DNA of 8,708 nucleotides from Flavobacteriaceae bacterium (GCA_002709185.1 PAQB01000015.1:10254-18961); one strand, 5' to 3'. Positions 1 through 7,535 are shown, numbered from the stretch's first letter. Made by a program: numbers and translations. The notes: generated by a model from the letters alone, not told the origin.

Positions 1-2
1 AA

Positions 3-68
3 AACAGTCGAGAACAAGTTCAAAGAGAGTTTCTTAAGCAACGCTGGAAAGACAAATACAATTACTGA
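3..68 (+). CDS. 3' end of an unidentified gene (partial, runs in from the left edge)
   Basis: Reading from base 3, the plus strand is open for 21 codons and ends in TGA at 66-68. The peptide ends QREFLKQRWKDKYNY, a charged, helix-like tail that looks like a genuine protein C-terminus. The stop falls 2 bp before the stop codon of the convergent minus-strand gene, a tidy convergent arrangement that favours this frame. Frame 1 is also open from base 1 to about base 93, but it would run into the neighbouring gene, so I prefer frame 3. Too little is present to name the family. The frame call is an inference from length, composition and packing. Confidence 0.5.
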   Translation, partial: NSREQVQREFLKQRWKDKYNY

Positions 69-70
69 AA

Positions 71-856
71 TTAAGGGATCAAAGGTTCGATAACCGTCTT
101 TTTTTCAAGAACGTACTCCCGCACCCAACGCTTTCCACGTTTATAGGCAATGCCCGGAAGCTTGTCAATGATAAAAACCCCTTCTTCCATGGTTGGGTGT
201 ATTGAATAAAGGACCCTGCCGTTGGCATCAGTGATATCATAACCATAAGCTGTCGAAACAATTAAAGTCTTAGGAAGCTCTGGCGAATCAACCGGATCAA
301 CGCTAGCAGCAACAACGGGCGCTGAAGACGTCTGAGCACTAGGTTTTGGCAAAACAGCTGTTGACGTCTCAATTGGTGCAGAAATATCAATTGTAGCGCT
401 TGCTTCATAATTATAATTAAGTGCTTCCATGGAATCAAATGCAGCTCTAAGAGCTTGATGGTAGGCCATTTTGAAATCTTTTTCTTTTGAAGTGCCAATA
501 GCCGATCTAAAAACCACCTCTTTTTTGCAATTTATAAACTGCACTTCAAGTTTTGTTTTTAAAAATCCTTTTATTTTTTCAACATTCACATCTAATAACA
601 AGCAACTGTTGGCGGCCAAATCAGAGGGGTAATTTTCAATAGATTCCAGGACAGTAAATCCTTTTTTGGTCAATAAAAACTGGGTCAATGAACTCAATTG
701 ATATTGGTCACTGGTCTTTAAAAAATCAAAGCGATCGGGAACTGAAACATATTTATACTGATTCAAATCTGTTTGTGCCTCAAAGGAAGCTTGAAAAATA
801 ATAAAGAGTGTAATTGTTATGTTCAACAAATTTTTCATCATATAGGGTTTTGGCAT
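71..856 (-). CDS. Secreted protein of unknown function, conserved-looking in flavobacteria
   Basis: This 261-residue protein has an N-terminal signal peptide: a short basic start (MMK), a hydrophobic core NITITLFIIF, and a probable cleavage site near FEA-QT (residues 25-28). A first domain spans about residues 30-150. It includes the stretch YVSVPDRFDFL and two cysteines, C85 and C110, which could pair outside the cytoplasm. A Pro/Ala/Ser/Val-rich linker covers about 152-195. A small C-terminal domain follows (about 196-261) with YGYDITDANGRVLY, as in a short beta-sheet module. From memory, proteins with this N-terminal sequence are common as hypotheticals in Flavobacteriaceae; I know of no function. 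M1 has an A-rich leader in front of it, but M6 or M7 (start at 841 or 838) would give a more typical signal peptide. It lies 20 bp downstream of the YjjG-type gene and is probably the last gene of the run. Confidence 0.8.
   Translation of the reverse strand: MPKPYMMKNLLNITITLFIIFQASFEAQTDLNQYKYVSVPDRFDFLKTSDQYQLSSLTQFLLTKKGFTVLESIENYPSDLAANSCLLLDVNVEKIKGFLKTKLEVQFINCKKEVVFRSAIGTSKEKDFKMAYHQALRAAFDSMEALNYNYEASATIDISAPIETSTAVLPKPSAQTSSAPVVAASVDPVDSPELPKTLIVSTAYGYDITDANGRVLYSIHPTMEEGVFIIDKLPGIAYKRGKRWVREYVLEKKTVIEPLIP
84..105 (+). terminator. Weak candidate intrinsic terminator for the left-edge plus-strand gene
   Basis: GGTT (84-87) and AACC (92-95) form a 4-bp stem around a CGAT loop. The sequence GTC and then seven T residues (99-105) follow, 16-37 bases after the TGA of the left-edge gene. 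The shape is right for a rho-independent terminator, but the stem is very short. The T tract also encodes lysines near the end of the convergent minus-strand gene, so it may be only coding sequence. Confidence 0.22.
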
Positions 857-876
857 GAAGATAGTATTTTTTTAAT

Positions 877-1563
877 TTAAAGGAATTTTTTGAGTTCAGA
901 TAGCTTATCAATAACGACGATGCCCTCAGGGATTTTAGCTTTGTGGTAATTAAAACAAAGTGCATCCATACCCATATTTTTAGCACCTAAAATATCAGCT
1001 TCAAGATTATCGCCAATCATTAAACTGGCATCTATGTCCGCCTTGGCAAGGGCCAAAGCATGGTCAAATATTTTCCGGTTAGGCTTTTTAACACCCACCA
1101 TTTCAGAGTTAGTAACGGTCTCAAAATAAGGTGCAATTCCAGATTTTTTTAATTTGCCATGCTGTACTTCTTTAAAACCATTGGTTATGATGTGTAATTT
1201 ATATTTGGGTTTGAGGTATTCTAAAATTTCTAAGGTTCCATCAAATAAATGATTGAAAGTGGATAAAAAGGATATGTACTCATCAGATAAAATATGAATT
1301 AGCTCTGGAGTCACGGAAATATTCAAGACCCTAAAAGCATCATCTAATCTTGAAAAGCGCAAGGCTTCTTTATTAATTTTTTCTTCACGGTACAACTTCC
1401 AATAATTTAAATTGATGGGCACATAGACTTCCAAAAACCTTTCTAAACTCAAAGGAATGTCATGACGTTTAAAAAGCTTTTGAAATGTGAGTGCTGAATT
1501 TTTATCAAAATCCCAGAGCGTATGGTCCAAATCAAAAAAAATATGCTGCTTATGCTGATACAT
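877..1563 (-). CDS. yjjG: YjjG-type HAD-family 5'-nucleotidase
   Basis: This 228-residue haloacid dehalogenase superfamily protein is of normal length for the YjjG/YfnB group. Motif I is DLDHTLWDFD (D11 nucleophile, D13, T15). Motif II is the T127-N128-G pair in IITNGF. Motif III is the lysine in VKKPN (K159/K160). Motif IV is GDNLEAD (D185, D190), the Mg2+-binding acids. All catalytic residues are present, and a helical cap lies between motifs I and II (about residues 20-100). E. coli YjjG hydrolyses pyrimidine and non-canonical nucleoside monophosphates, limiting incorporation of damaged or analogue nucleotides; that activity is inferred here from family membership. The product should be cytosolic. 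Its start lies 14 bp inside the end of the upstream DUF7033 gene, so translation is probably coupled. Other HAD phosphatases share these motifs, so the substrate is less certain than the fold. Confidence 0.88.
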   Translation of the reverse strand: MYQHKQHIFFDLDHTLWDFDKNSALTFQKLFKRHDIPLSLERFLEVYVPINLNYWKLYREEKINKEALRFSRLDDAFRVLNISVTPELIHILSDEYISFLSTFNHLFDGTLEILEYLKPKYKLHIITNGFKEVQHGKLKKSGIAPYFETVTNSEMVGVKKPNRKIFDHALALAKADIDASLMIGDNLEADILGAKNMGMDALCFNYHKAKIPEGIVVIDKLSELKKFL

Positions 1564-2857
1564 CTGCTGTAGATTCTAAAATTATATTGAATAAAGATTT
1601 AAAGTCTTGCCAACGTTCCAAATCACTAAAACTGTAATTGTGAAAGATAGGCGTAAATACTCCCCCTACCAATTTCACTTGTGCCATGGCTTTCTCAAGT
1701 GTTTCTTTTTTGTCTAAAAATGATTCGTGCTTTAAAAGGGAAAAATCCATGAGTTGATAGGGATGAATCATTAGGGGGGTTTGCACTTCAAAGTCAATGT
1801 CATAAAACAGAAATGGCGAACAGCTACCTGCTCGAAAACCAATGGTGTCTGGATATCCCATTGAATAGTCCTTTTTAATTTCCAATTCTACGTAGTTTCG
1901 GTACGTTGTAGGAAGGTTAACTTTGGAAAATGAACCCCTTACTTTTTCAGTCGCAGTATTCAAAATACCATCCAAACACTTTTTTTCAGATTTGAGTATA
2001 GAAAGGTCTTCTAAGGCCATAAATGAAGATTTCAATCCAACCTCACAATAGTCGCGCATGGATTTTATAAGCGCCATAAAAGCCTTCTTATTCGTATTGA
2101 TATTCTTGTCGTAAGTTGTATAGTCGCCGACAAGAAAGAAAATATTAAACTTTTGATTGCTTTTTTTCTGACGGTTTACAATCCATTTAAAATTATCATA
2201 GGGGTCTTTTTTAAACCCAAATAACACGAAAAATCGATCGTATGATAATTTGAATCTTAAATTAACCAAATCTAAAAATACGCCTCCTATGGTTCGCATT
2301 AAACCTTTATTTTTAAAATAATAGGCCATGGGAACATCAATTACAGGAGCCACAGAATATTGGCGTTTTTGAAATTTGTGTCCCGGGAAATGGCGCTGAA
2401 GTGCCATTTGAAAATAATGAACCCAAATATCAACCACAGGTTGGTCTAAAAAATGATATTGATAGGCAATACTGTCTTTTTTTGTGAAACGGCCATAGGC
2501 ATCCTTAACATGGGGTAGGTATTCCTCATAGCGGCTGAGCATATAAAAAGCCGCCGAAAAAATATCGAATGGTAGGTGGCTTTTTTCACCTGCATTAAAA
2601 AAACACTTGGTATCTTGCCAATCTTGCACATAAATATCAACATCTGAGATGCCCTGCTCAAATAACAAACCATGGCTTTTCACAAAAAACTCAGTTCCTA
2701 GAGGTTGGGACCCGTAAGACATTTTGAGTCCCTCATGTGCTATGAATGTTTCTATCACATTTGTAAAGTCAATGGGAAGACCCAACATTCGGGTACAAAC
2801 TTGTTTAAACACAAATTTGAGCCTGCTTGTAACTTCAGGTGTATAAATTAAAAACAT
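1550..2857 (-). CDS. DUF7033-type polysaccharide-deacetylase-like protein with altered metal-site residues
   Basis: This 435-residue protein has no signal peptide. The N-terminal half (about 1-165) carries a segment I associate with the Bacteroidota DUF7033 family: PFDIFSAAFYMLSRYEEY at 97-114. The C-terminal half (about 168-430) resembles a NodB deacetylase fold: a motif-1-like IDVP (D174), FFLVGDY at 240-246, FRAGSCSPF at 341-349 (like the RxxxxxP motif 3), and a terminal HN at 406-407 in FTPIFHN. Compared with classical NodB enzymes, the second motif-1 acid is replaced by Pro176, and the motif-2 region reads VGLKSSF (273-279) where a metal-binding His-Pro would be expected. Catalysis as a canonical metal-dependent deacetylase is therefore doubtful, although the whole flavobacterial clade may share these changes. 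The gene is coupled to radC upstream by TAATG and to yjjG downstream by a 14-bp overlap. The family assignment is from memory; the substrate is unknown. Confidence 0.8.
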   Translation of the reverse strand: MFLIYTPEVTSRLKFVFKQVCTRMLGLPIDFTNVIETFIAHEGLKMSYGSQPLGTEFFVKSHGLLFEQGISDVDIYVQDWQDTKCFFNAGEKSHLPFDIFSAAFYMLSRYEEYLPHVKDAYGRFTKKDSIAYQYHFLDQPVVDIWVHYFQMALQRHFPGHKFQKRQYSVAPVIDVPMAYYFKNKGLMRTIGGVFLDLVNLRFKLSYDRFFVLFGFKKDPYDNFKWIVNRQKKSNQKFNIFFLVGDYTTYDKNINTNKKAFMALIKSMRDYCEVGLKSSFMALEDLSILKSEKKCLDGILNTATEKVRGSFSKVNLPTTYRNYVELEIKKDYSMGYPDTIGFRAGSCSPFLFYDIDFEVQTPLMIHPYQLMDFSLLKHESFLDKKETLEKAMAQVKLVGGVFTPIFHNYSFSDLERWQDFKSLFNIILESTADVSA

Positions 2858-3549
2858 TAAAGCATATTTTCATCCGCGAAACTAAAATAAGTTTTTTCTG
2901 TGAGAATAAGATGGTCCAAAACCTTAATCTCTAATGTAGAAGCTGCCTTTTTTAGATTTTGAGTCACATCTCGATCTGCATCACTAGGTCGCAGGGTTCC
3001 GGAAGGATGGTTGTGAACAAGAATAATGGCTACTGCAGCAAGCTCTATGGCTTTCTTCAAAATTAAACGCACGTCTACGACAGTTCCTGTAATGCCGCCT
3101 TTACTGATTTGAAGCTTGTGTAGTACCGAATTTGAGTTGTTTAAATATATGACCCAGAATTCCTCATGTTCTAAGCTCCCCAACAAAGGTTGCATGATGT
3201 CAAAAACGGTTTGACTTGAAGATATTTTTAAACGTCTCTGGATTTGAGCAGATTTATGCCGTCTACCGAGCTCCATAGCGGCTGTAATTTTGATCGCTTT
3301 GGCCTCCCCTATTCCTTTAAATTGCATGAGCTTTTTTAAAGACAGTTTACCCAAAGCATTCAAATTATTTTGGACACTGGACAATATAATTTTAGACAAA
3401 TCTACCGCACTAACGTCTAGGGTTCCAGAGCCAATGAGAATGGCAATAAGCTCTGCATTACTTAAAAATCGAGCGCCTTGATCTCTTAATTTTTCTCTGG
3501 GTTGATCGGAAGGAGACCATTGCTTAATGGTGAGGTTTTTATGGGGCAT
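2857..3549 (-). CDS. radC: RadC family JAMM/MPN-domain protein
   Basis: This 230-residue protein matches the usual RadC length. An N-terminal helical region with a helix-hairpin-helix (FKGIGEAKAIKITAAMELGRR, about 77-97) is followed by a JAMM/MPN domain (about 107-230). The metalloprotease-like signature is complete: E129 or E130, then H179-x-H181-P, S189 and D192 in HNHPSGTLRPSDAD. The start is supported by the family-like opening IKQWSPSDQPREKL. The name comes from an old E. coli recombination and radiation phenotype that was later assigned elsewhere, so the cellular role remains unsettled. The HhH suggests contact with DNA, and the JAMM site suggests Zn-dependent hydrolysis; both are inferences. 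The stop codon shares one base with the start of the DUF7033 gene (TAATG). mpl lies 28 bp upstream. Confidence 0.95.
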   Translation of the reverse strand: MPHKNLTIKQWSPSDQPREKLRDQGARFLSNAELIAILIGSGTLDVSAVDLSKIILSSVQNNLNALGKLSLKKLMQFKGIGEAKAIKITAAMELGRRHKSAQIQRRLKISSSQTVFDIMQPLLGSLEHEEFWVIYLNNSNSVLHKLQISKGGITGTVVDVRLILKKAIELAAVAIILVHNHPSGTLRPSDADRDVTQNLKKAASTLEIKVLDHLILTEKTYFSFADENML

Positions 3550-3577
3550 AATGTTGTTTTTTGAAGTTATAGTTGTG

Positions 3578-4933
3578 CTACATAATCATGGTTTTTAAGC
3601 TGTCAAAATTCAACCCACCATAATTCCCTGAACTCATTAAGAGAAGCGCGGTATTGGTGTAACTTTGCTGTTTTAAAAAATCCTGAAAAGCCAAAGGCTC
3701 TGTGTAAATCTTTAAATTGGGATGTTCAAAAGCCTTTGTAATTTGGGCGGGGTCTAAGGCTTTCATTCGTTTTATTTCTAAAGCCTTTGGTGCATAAAAA
3801 ACCACGGCTTCATCGGCTTTTTCTAAGGCATTTTTATAGTTTCCTATAAAAGATTCATTCAGGCTGCTATAAGTATGCAATTCCAAACAGGCCAACAGGC
3901 GCTTGTGAGGGTATTGCGCCTTTACCGCAGCTGTAGTGGCAGTAACTTTACTGGGAGCATGTGCAAAGTCTTTATAAACAACCGTAGATTTGTGGCTTGC
4001 TATTTTTTCAAGACGCTTACTGGCGCCTGAAAAGGACCCGATGGCCTCATAAAAATCCATTTCATCAATCCCCATATGCTGACAGATCCATTTGGCACCT
4101 GCTATATTATTGAGATTATGGGCCCCAAAGACTTCTAAAGGAATGGGACCTTCATCTGTTTCTAAATAAGTCACACCCGCTTCAATGGTGTGCTCGGGAG
4201 TTTTGTAGGGAAACTTTCGTATGGGATTCTCACTGTATTCAACAAGTTGTCTGACTTCAGCATCTTCTTTATTGTAACTAATGCTTCCGCCATTTATAAT
4301 AGAATCTATAAAAATTGAAAATTGCGCTTTATAGTTTTCATACGTTGGAAACACATTAATGTGGTCCCAAGCAATTCCGGTAATTAGAGCAATATTGGGT
4401 TTATAATGGTGGAACTTTGGTCTTAAATCCAAAGGTGAACTCAAATACTCATCCCCTTCTAACACTATAAAATCATTGTCATCCGATAATTGTACCATAA
4501 CATCAAATCCTTCCAGCTGCGCACCTACCATATAATCACAAGACCGACCGTGGTAATCAAGCACATGAAGTATCATGGCTGTAATGGTAGTTTTGCCATG
4601 ACTACCGCCGATAACTACCCGTGTTTTCTCTTTAGATTGTTCGTAAATAAATTCTGGATAGGAGTATATTTTTACACCTAATGCTTGTGCTTTTATCAGT
4701 TCCGGGTTGTCTATTTTTGCATGCATCCCGAGGATAATAGCGTCTAAATCTGAGGTTATTTTTTCAGGAAACCAACCCAGGACTTCGGGTAAAAGACCAT
4801 AGGCCTTTAAACGCGCTTTTGAAGGATCAAAAATAGCATCATCACTGCCACTAACCTCAAAGCCTTTCAAATGCAAAGCCAATGCAAGATTGTGCATTGC
4901 AGCGCCACCAATGGCAATAAAATGAACCTTCAT
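3578..4933 (-). CDS. mpl: UDP-N-acetylmuramate:L-alanyl-gamma-D-glutamyl-meso-DAP ligase (Mpl)
   Basis: This 451-residue Mur-ligase family protein attaches the recycled tripeptide L-Ala-D-Glu-mDAP to UDP-MurNAc with ATP, a cytosolic step in peptidoglycan recycling. The N-terminal Rossmann domain opens MKVHFIAIGGAAM and has SGSDD at 28-32. The ATP loop is GSHGKTT (110-116). The central domain shows VLEGDEY (157-163) and the WDHINVFP stretch (189-196). HNLNN (272-276) and KDFAHAPSKV (321-330) are the hinge and C-terminal-domain motifs, and SSGNYGGL (434-441) closes the protein. Mpl and MurC are close relatives. The absence of the MurC pattern, the GSHGKTT loop and the DFAHAP motif favour Mpl, which some databases simply label peptidoglycan synthetase in this phylum. 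It sits between the TPR gene (41 bp) and radC (28 bp). All key residues are intact. Confidence 0.9.
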   Translation of the reverse strand: MKVHFIAIGGAAMHNLALALHLKGFEVSGSDDAIFDPSKARLKAYGLLPEVLGWFPEKITSDLDAIILGMHAKIDNPELIKAQALGVKIYSYPEFIYEQSKEKTRVVIGGSHGKTTITAMILHVLDYHGRSCDYMVGAQLEGFDVMVQLSDDNDFIVLEGDEYLSSPLDLRPKFHHYKPNIALITGIAWDHINVFPTYENYKAQFSIFIDSIINGGSISYNKEDAEVRQLVEYSENPIRKFPYKTPEHTIEAGVTYLETDEGPIPLEVFGAHNLNNIAGAKWICQHMGIDEMDFYEAIGSFSGASKRLEKIASHKSTVVYKDFAHAPSKVTATTAAVKAQYPHKRLLACLELHTYSSLNESFIGNYKNALEKADEAVVFYAPKALEIKRMKALDPAQITKAFEHPNLKIYTEPLAFQDFLKQQSYTNTALLLMSSGNYGGLNFDSLKTMIM

Positions 4934-4950
4934 AACTGTTTATTTAAAGT

Positions 4951-4976
4951 AAATATAAGCTTTAGGCTTCATATTT
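4951..4976 (-). other. Imperfect hairpin in the TPR-mpl intergenic gap
   Basis: AAATATAAGC at 4951-4960 pairs with GCTT (4966-4969) and ATATTT (4971-4976) around a TTTAG loop. This makes a 10-bp stem with one bulged base (4970). It covers the stop codon of the TPR gene and ends about 17 bases before the mpl start. In the minus-strand transcript no clean U tract follows, so it is a poor terminator. It could be an mRNA-stability or processing element, or chance pairing in AT-rich DNA. Confidence 0.3.
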
Positions 4977-5877
4977 ATCGTTGCTTATGACTCAAAATTT
5001 GTTTTTTTTCAAGCTTTGCGTTTTCAAAATCTGGGTTGATTTGTAAAGCCTTATCAATGTTTTGCAAAGCCAATTCAATCTGGTTTGGTTTGATATATAT
5101 TTTGGCAATTTTTAGGTGGACTTGATCCAATGCTACACGATCTTTGGGCGTATAGTCTTCAATATATTTAACAAAAAAATTAATGGATTCTTCTAAATTA
5201 AAAGTGTAACGCTCAAAAGCTAGACCTATATCATAATGTAGATTATTGCTATGGGGAATACAAGAAAGCTTCGAATCAAATTCGGCCTTATAACATTCCG
5301 ACTTAGAAAGTAGAGACAAGCCTTTTAAACTGTATGTTTTTGCGTTTTTAGCGTTGTTTTGAAGATTGGAGATATAGGCTTTTGCAAATAATCCATTAAT
5401 TTGTGACAATTGTTCCAAGTGCTCAGCGTGGGTCCAGGCTTTTTCAAAACTACCCCCTAAAATAGCCGGTAGTTGGGCATAAAATTCTACTTGAGCCCAT
5501 TGAACCAGCCAATGATTTGGGTCTAAAATTTCCGCTTTTGAAAAGGCTTTTTTAACTTGACTAATTAGGCTAAGGGCTTTAAATTTTGAACCTTCTTTTG
5601 CCATCATACCCAGAACGCCTCCATATTTGAAGTGGTAAGCTGCATTCTCAGAATTTCGCTCTAAAAGTTGTTTGTACAACTCTGAAGCTTGTTGCCACTT
5701 GCCGTGAGCCCCGTACAAATCACCCAGGGCTTCCAAAGCGAGTAGATTGTTGGGATTATTTTTTAATTGGAGCTTATAATTGGATTCTAAAACACCAAAA
5801 TCTGTCTTTGAAACAGATTGTGCGTTTAGCATTGTAATTGCAAACAGAAAGGCCCAAAAAAAACTAAATTTTTTCAT
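4975..5877 (-). CDS. Exported tetratricopeptide-repeat protein
   Basis: This 300-residue protein begins with a clear signal peptide: MKK, a hydrophobic core FFWAFLFAITML, and a probable cleavage after NAQ (about residue 20). There is no lipobox cysteine, so a soluble periplasmic location is likely. TPR-like helix pairs can be seen at about 43-76 (NPNNLLALEALGDLYGAHGK), 78-120, and most clearly 252-285 (VHLKIAKIY... ALQNIDKALQINPDF). The middle (about 120-240) is helical but does not fit the repeat consensus well; it includes C195 and C206. TPR proteins usually act as binding scaffolds and no enzymatic motif is present, so no specific function can be given. The gene lies 48 bp after obgE and 41 bp before mpl. 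The position suggests co-transcription and perhaps a role in the envelope, but that is inference. Confidence 0.85.
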   Translation of the reverse strand: MKKFSFFWAFLFAITMLNAQSVSKTDFGVLESNYKLQLKNNPNNLLALEALGDLYGAHGKWQQASELYKQLLERNSENAAYHFKYGGVLGMMAKEGSKFKALSLISQVKKAFSKAEILDPNHWLVQWAQVEFYAQLPAILGGSFEKAWTHAEHLEQLSQINGLFAKAYISNLQNNAKNAKTYSLKGLSLLSKSECYKAEFDSKLSCIPHSNNLHYDIGLAFERYTFNLEESINFFVKYIEDYTPKDRVALDQVHLKIAKIYIKPNQIELALQNIDKALQINPDFENAKLEKKQILSHKQR

Positions 5878-5925
5878 AAAAATTAAAACAGCGTCTACAT
5901 TGAAAATCGAACCAATACTGGTGTG

Positions 5926-6924
5926 CTACTTGTTCAATTGCTCCCAGAGCAAATCTTTCAGGGCCATGATCCCAGTTTGAGCAACCGACGAAATGAATAA
6001 ATAGTCTACGGGTAATACCTTGTCTAATTCAGCTTTGAGCTCTGTTTGTAATTCATGGTCCAGAAGATCACTTTTGGAAATGGCCACCAAGCGTTCTTTG
6101 TCTAACATTTCAGGGTTGTAACGCTTTAGTTCATCCAATAAAATATCATATTGTTGTCTAACATCATTGGCATCGGCAGGAATCAAAAACAACAAAATAG
6201 AATTTCTTTCAATGTGTCTTAAAAAATAATGCCCAAGGCCCTTGCCTTCTGCAGCACCCTCGATAATTCCGGGAATATCTGCCATCACAAAAGATTGGTA
6301 GTCTCTATAGTCAACAATGCCTAAATTGGGTTTTAAAGTGGTGAATTCGTAATCAGCAATCTTTGGTTTGGCTGCGGTTACAACTGAAAGTAAAGTTGAT
6401 TTTCCAGCATTGGGAAATCCAACCAAACCAACATCTGCTAAAATTTTCAACTCAATGGTTACATTTTTTTCTTCCCCAGGCATTCCTGGTTGAGCATAGC
6501 GTGGGGTTTGATTCGTTGAGGATTTAAAATGCCAATTGCCACGACCTCCCGTTCCGCCTTGGCACAATACAACTTCATGACCGTGGGTTGTAATTTCAAA
6601 AAGTATATTATTTGTTTCATTGTCTTTTACAACAGTGCCCAGAGGAACCTCAATATAAATATCGCTACCATCTGCGCCAGTACTTCGACTTTTACTGCCA
6701 TGCGCACCATGTCCTGCTCTAAAATGTTTTTTAAACTTTAAATGGTGGAGGGTCCAAAGATTTTGATTGCCTTTGAGAATGATATGACCACCACGTCCTC
6801 CATCGCCTCCATCAGGACCCCCTTTGGTGATGTATTTTTCGCGGTGCAAATGCACAGAGCCCTTGCCTCCATTACCGGAGCAAACATACATCTTGATATA
6901 GTCTACAAAATTCCCCTCAGTCAT
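5926..6924 (-). CDS. obgE: Obg/CgtA GTPase
   Basis: This 332-residue GTPase takes part in late assembly of the 50S ribosomal subunit and in growth control. The glycine-rich Obg fold occupies about residues 3-158 ([34 protein letters not shown]). The G domain follows: G1 GFPNAGKS (169-176), a switch-region TT at 195-196, G3 DIPG (216-219), G4 SKSD (283-286) and G5 SSVAQTG (312-318). The G4 motif has Ser where the textbook NKxD has Asn; from memory this is common in Bacteroidota Obg proteins. The C-terminal OCT domain found in some Firmicutes Obg proteins is absent, and the protein stops right after the G domain. The opening [14 protein letters not shown] fits the family start. It lies 9 bp downstream of adk, almost certainly in the same transcript. 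Confidence 0.97.
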   Translation of the reverse strand: MTEGNFVDYIKMYVCSGNGGKGSVHLHREKYITKGGPDGGDGGRGGHIILKGNQNLWTLHHLKFKKHFRAGHGAHGSKSRSTGADGSDIYIEVPLGTVVKDNETNNILFEITTHGHEVVLCQGGTGGRGNWHFKSSTNQTPRYAQPGMPGEEKNVTIELKILADVGLVGFPNAGKSTLLSVVTAAKPKIADYEFTTLKPNLGIVDYRDYQSFVMADIPGIIEGAAEGKGLGHYFLRHIERNSILLFLIPADANDVRQQYDILLDELKRYNPEMLDKERLVAISKSDLLDHELQTELKAELDKVLPVDYLFISSVAQTGIMALKDLLWEQLNK

Positions 6925-6933
6925 TGAAATTAT

Positions 6934-7506
6934 TTATAGCGTATTGACTACAGCGTTTAAACGTTCTGTAATGGCTTCAATCTCGCCCACACCATCCACG
7001 CCATGGTATCGGCCTTTAGCTTCATAATAAGACTTTAAAATCGCAGTTTCAGAATAATAAATTTTGATGCGATTTCGAACAATCTCTTCTGATGAGTCAT
7101 CTGAACGACCACTTGTTTCTCCACGCTTTAATAGACGCTTAACAAGGATTTCGTCTTCAACTTCCAAAGCAATCATAGCATCGACTTGGGCACTGTGTTT
7201 TGACAATACAGAATCTAAGGCATCTGCCTGAACGATATTTCTTGGAAAACCATCAAAAATAAACCCTTTACCTGTTGTGTTTTTAGAGACCTCATCACTC
7301 AACATGTCGATGGTAACCTGATCAGGAACTAAAGCCCCTCTATCGATATAAGATTGGGCTAAAATTCCTAGAGGAGTCTGATTTTTAATGTTTTTTCTGA
7401 ACACATCTCCTGTAGAAATGTGAACTAAATTAAAAGTCGATTTTAAAAAATTAGCTTGGGTGCCTTTGCCTGCACCTGGAGGGCCAAATAAAACAATATT
7501 TAACAT
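6934..7506 (-). CDS. adk: Adenylate kinase
   Basis: This 190-residue cytosolic enzyme catalyses AMP + ATP = 2 ADP. The P-loop is GPPGAGKGT (8-16). The AMP-binding region includes STGDVFR (31-37) and LVPDQVT (59-65), and FDGFPRN is at 84-90. The LID region (about 126-142, KRGETSGRSDD) is short and lacks the four-cysteine zinc site, so this is the short-LID type. R127-x... R134 supply the arginines expected there. An in-frame TAG sits immediately upstream of the ATG, so the start is fixed. No hpt domain is fused at the N-terminus; from memory, some flavobacteria carry an hpt gene next to adk, but none is present here. It is the first gene of the minus-strand run and is transcribed away from purK. 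Confidence 0.97.
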   Translation of the reverse strand: MLNIVLFGPPGAGKGTQANFLKSTFNLVHISTGDVFRKNIKNQTPLGILAQSYIDRGALVPDQVTIDMLSDEVSKNTTGKGFIFDGFPRNIVQADALDSVLSKHSAQVDAMIALEVEDEILVKRLLKRGETSGRSDDSSEEIVRNRIKIYYSETAILKSYYEAKGRYHGVDGVGEIEAITERLNAVVNTL

Positions 7507-7535
7507 CTATATGGGTAATTGATTTACATAAAAAC

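Noticed and set aside
262..498. Minus-strand frame of 78 codons inside the secreted-protein gene
   Set aside because: It is Leu/Gln-rich, out of frame with the signal-peptide protein, and covers the Pro/Ala linker, whose biased codons readily leave other frames open.
1541..1570. Several TGCTG repeats at the DUF7033/yjjG overlap
   Set aside because: The units are five bases long, unevenly spaced, and fall in a double-coding overlap; no repeat function is supported.
2446..2673. Minus-strand 75-codon frame inside the DUF7033 gene
   Set aside because: It is an out-of-frame shadow of a gene whose own frame carries recognisable family motifs throughout.
6529..6927. Plus-strand open frames opposite obgE
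   Set aside because: They mirror the glycine-rich Obg coding sequence and show no motif, leader or promoter of their own.
7421..7432. Second copy of TGAACTAAATTA inside adk as a possible second operator
   Set aside because: It lacks the second arm and encodes the conserved Adk NLVH segment, so coding constraint explains it better.
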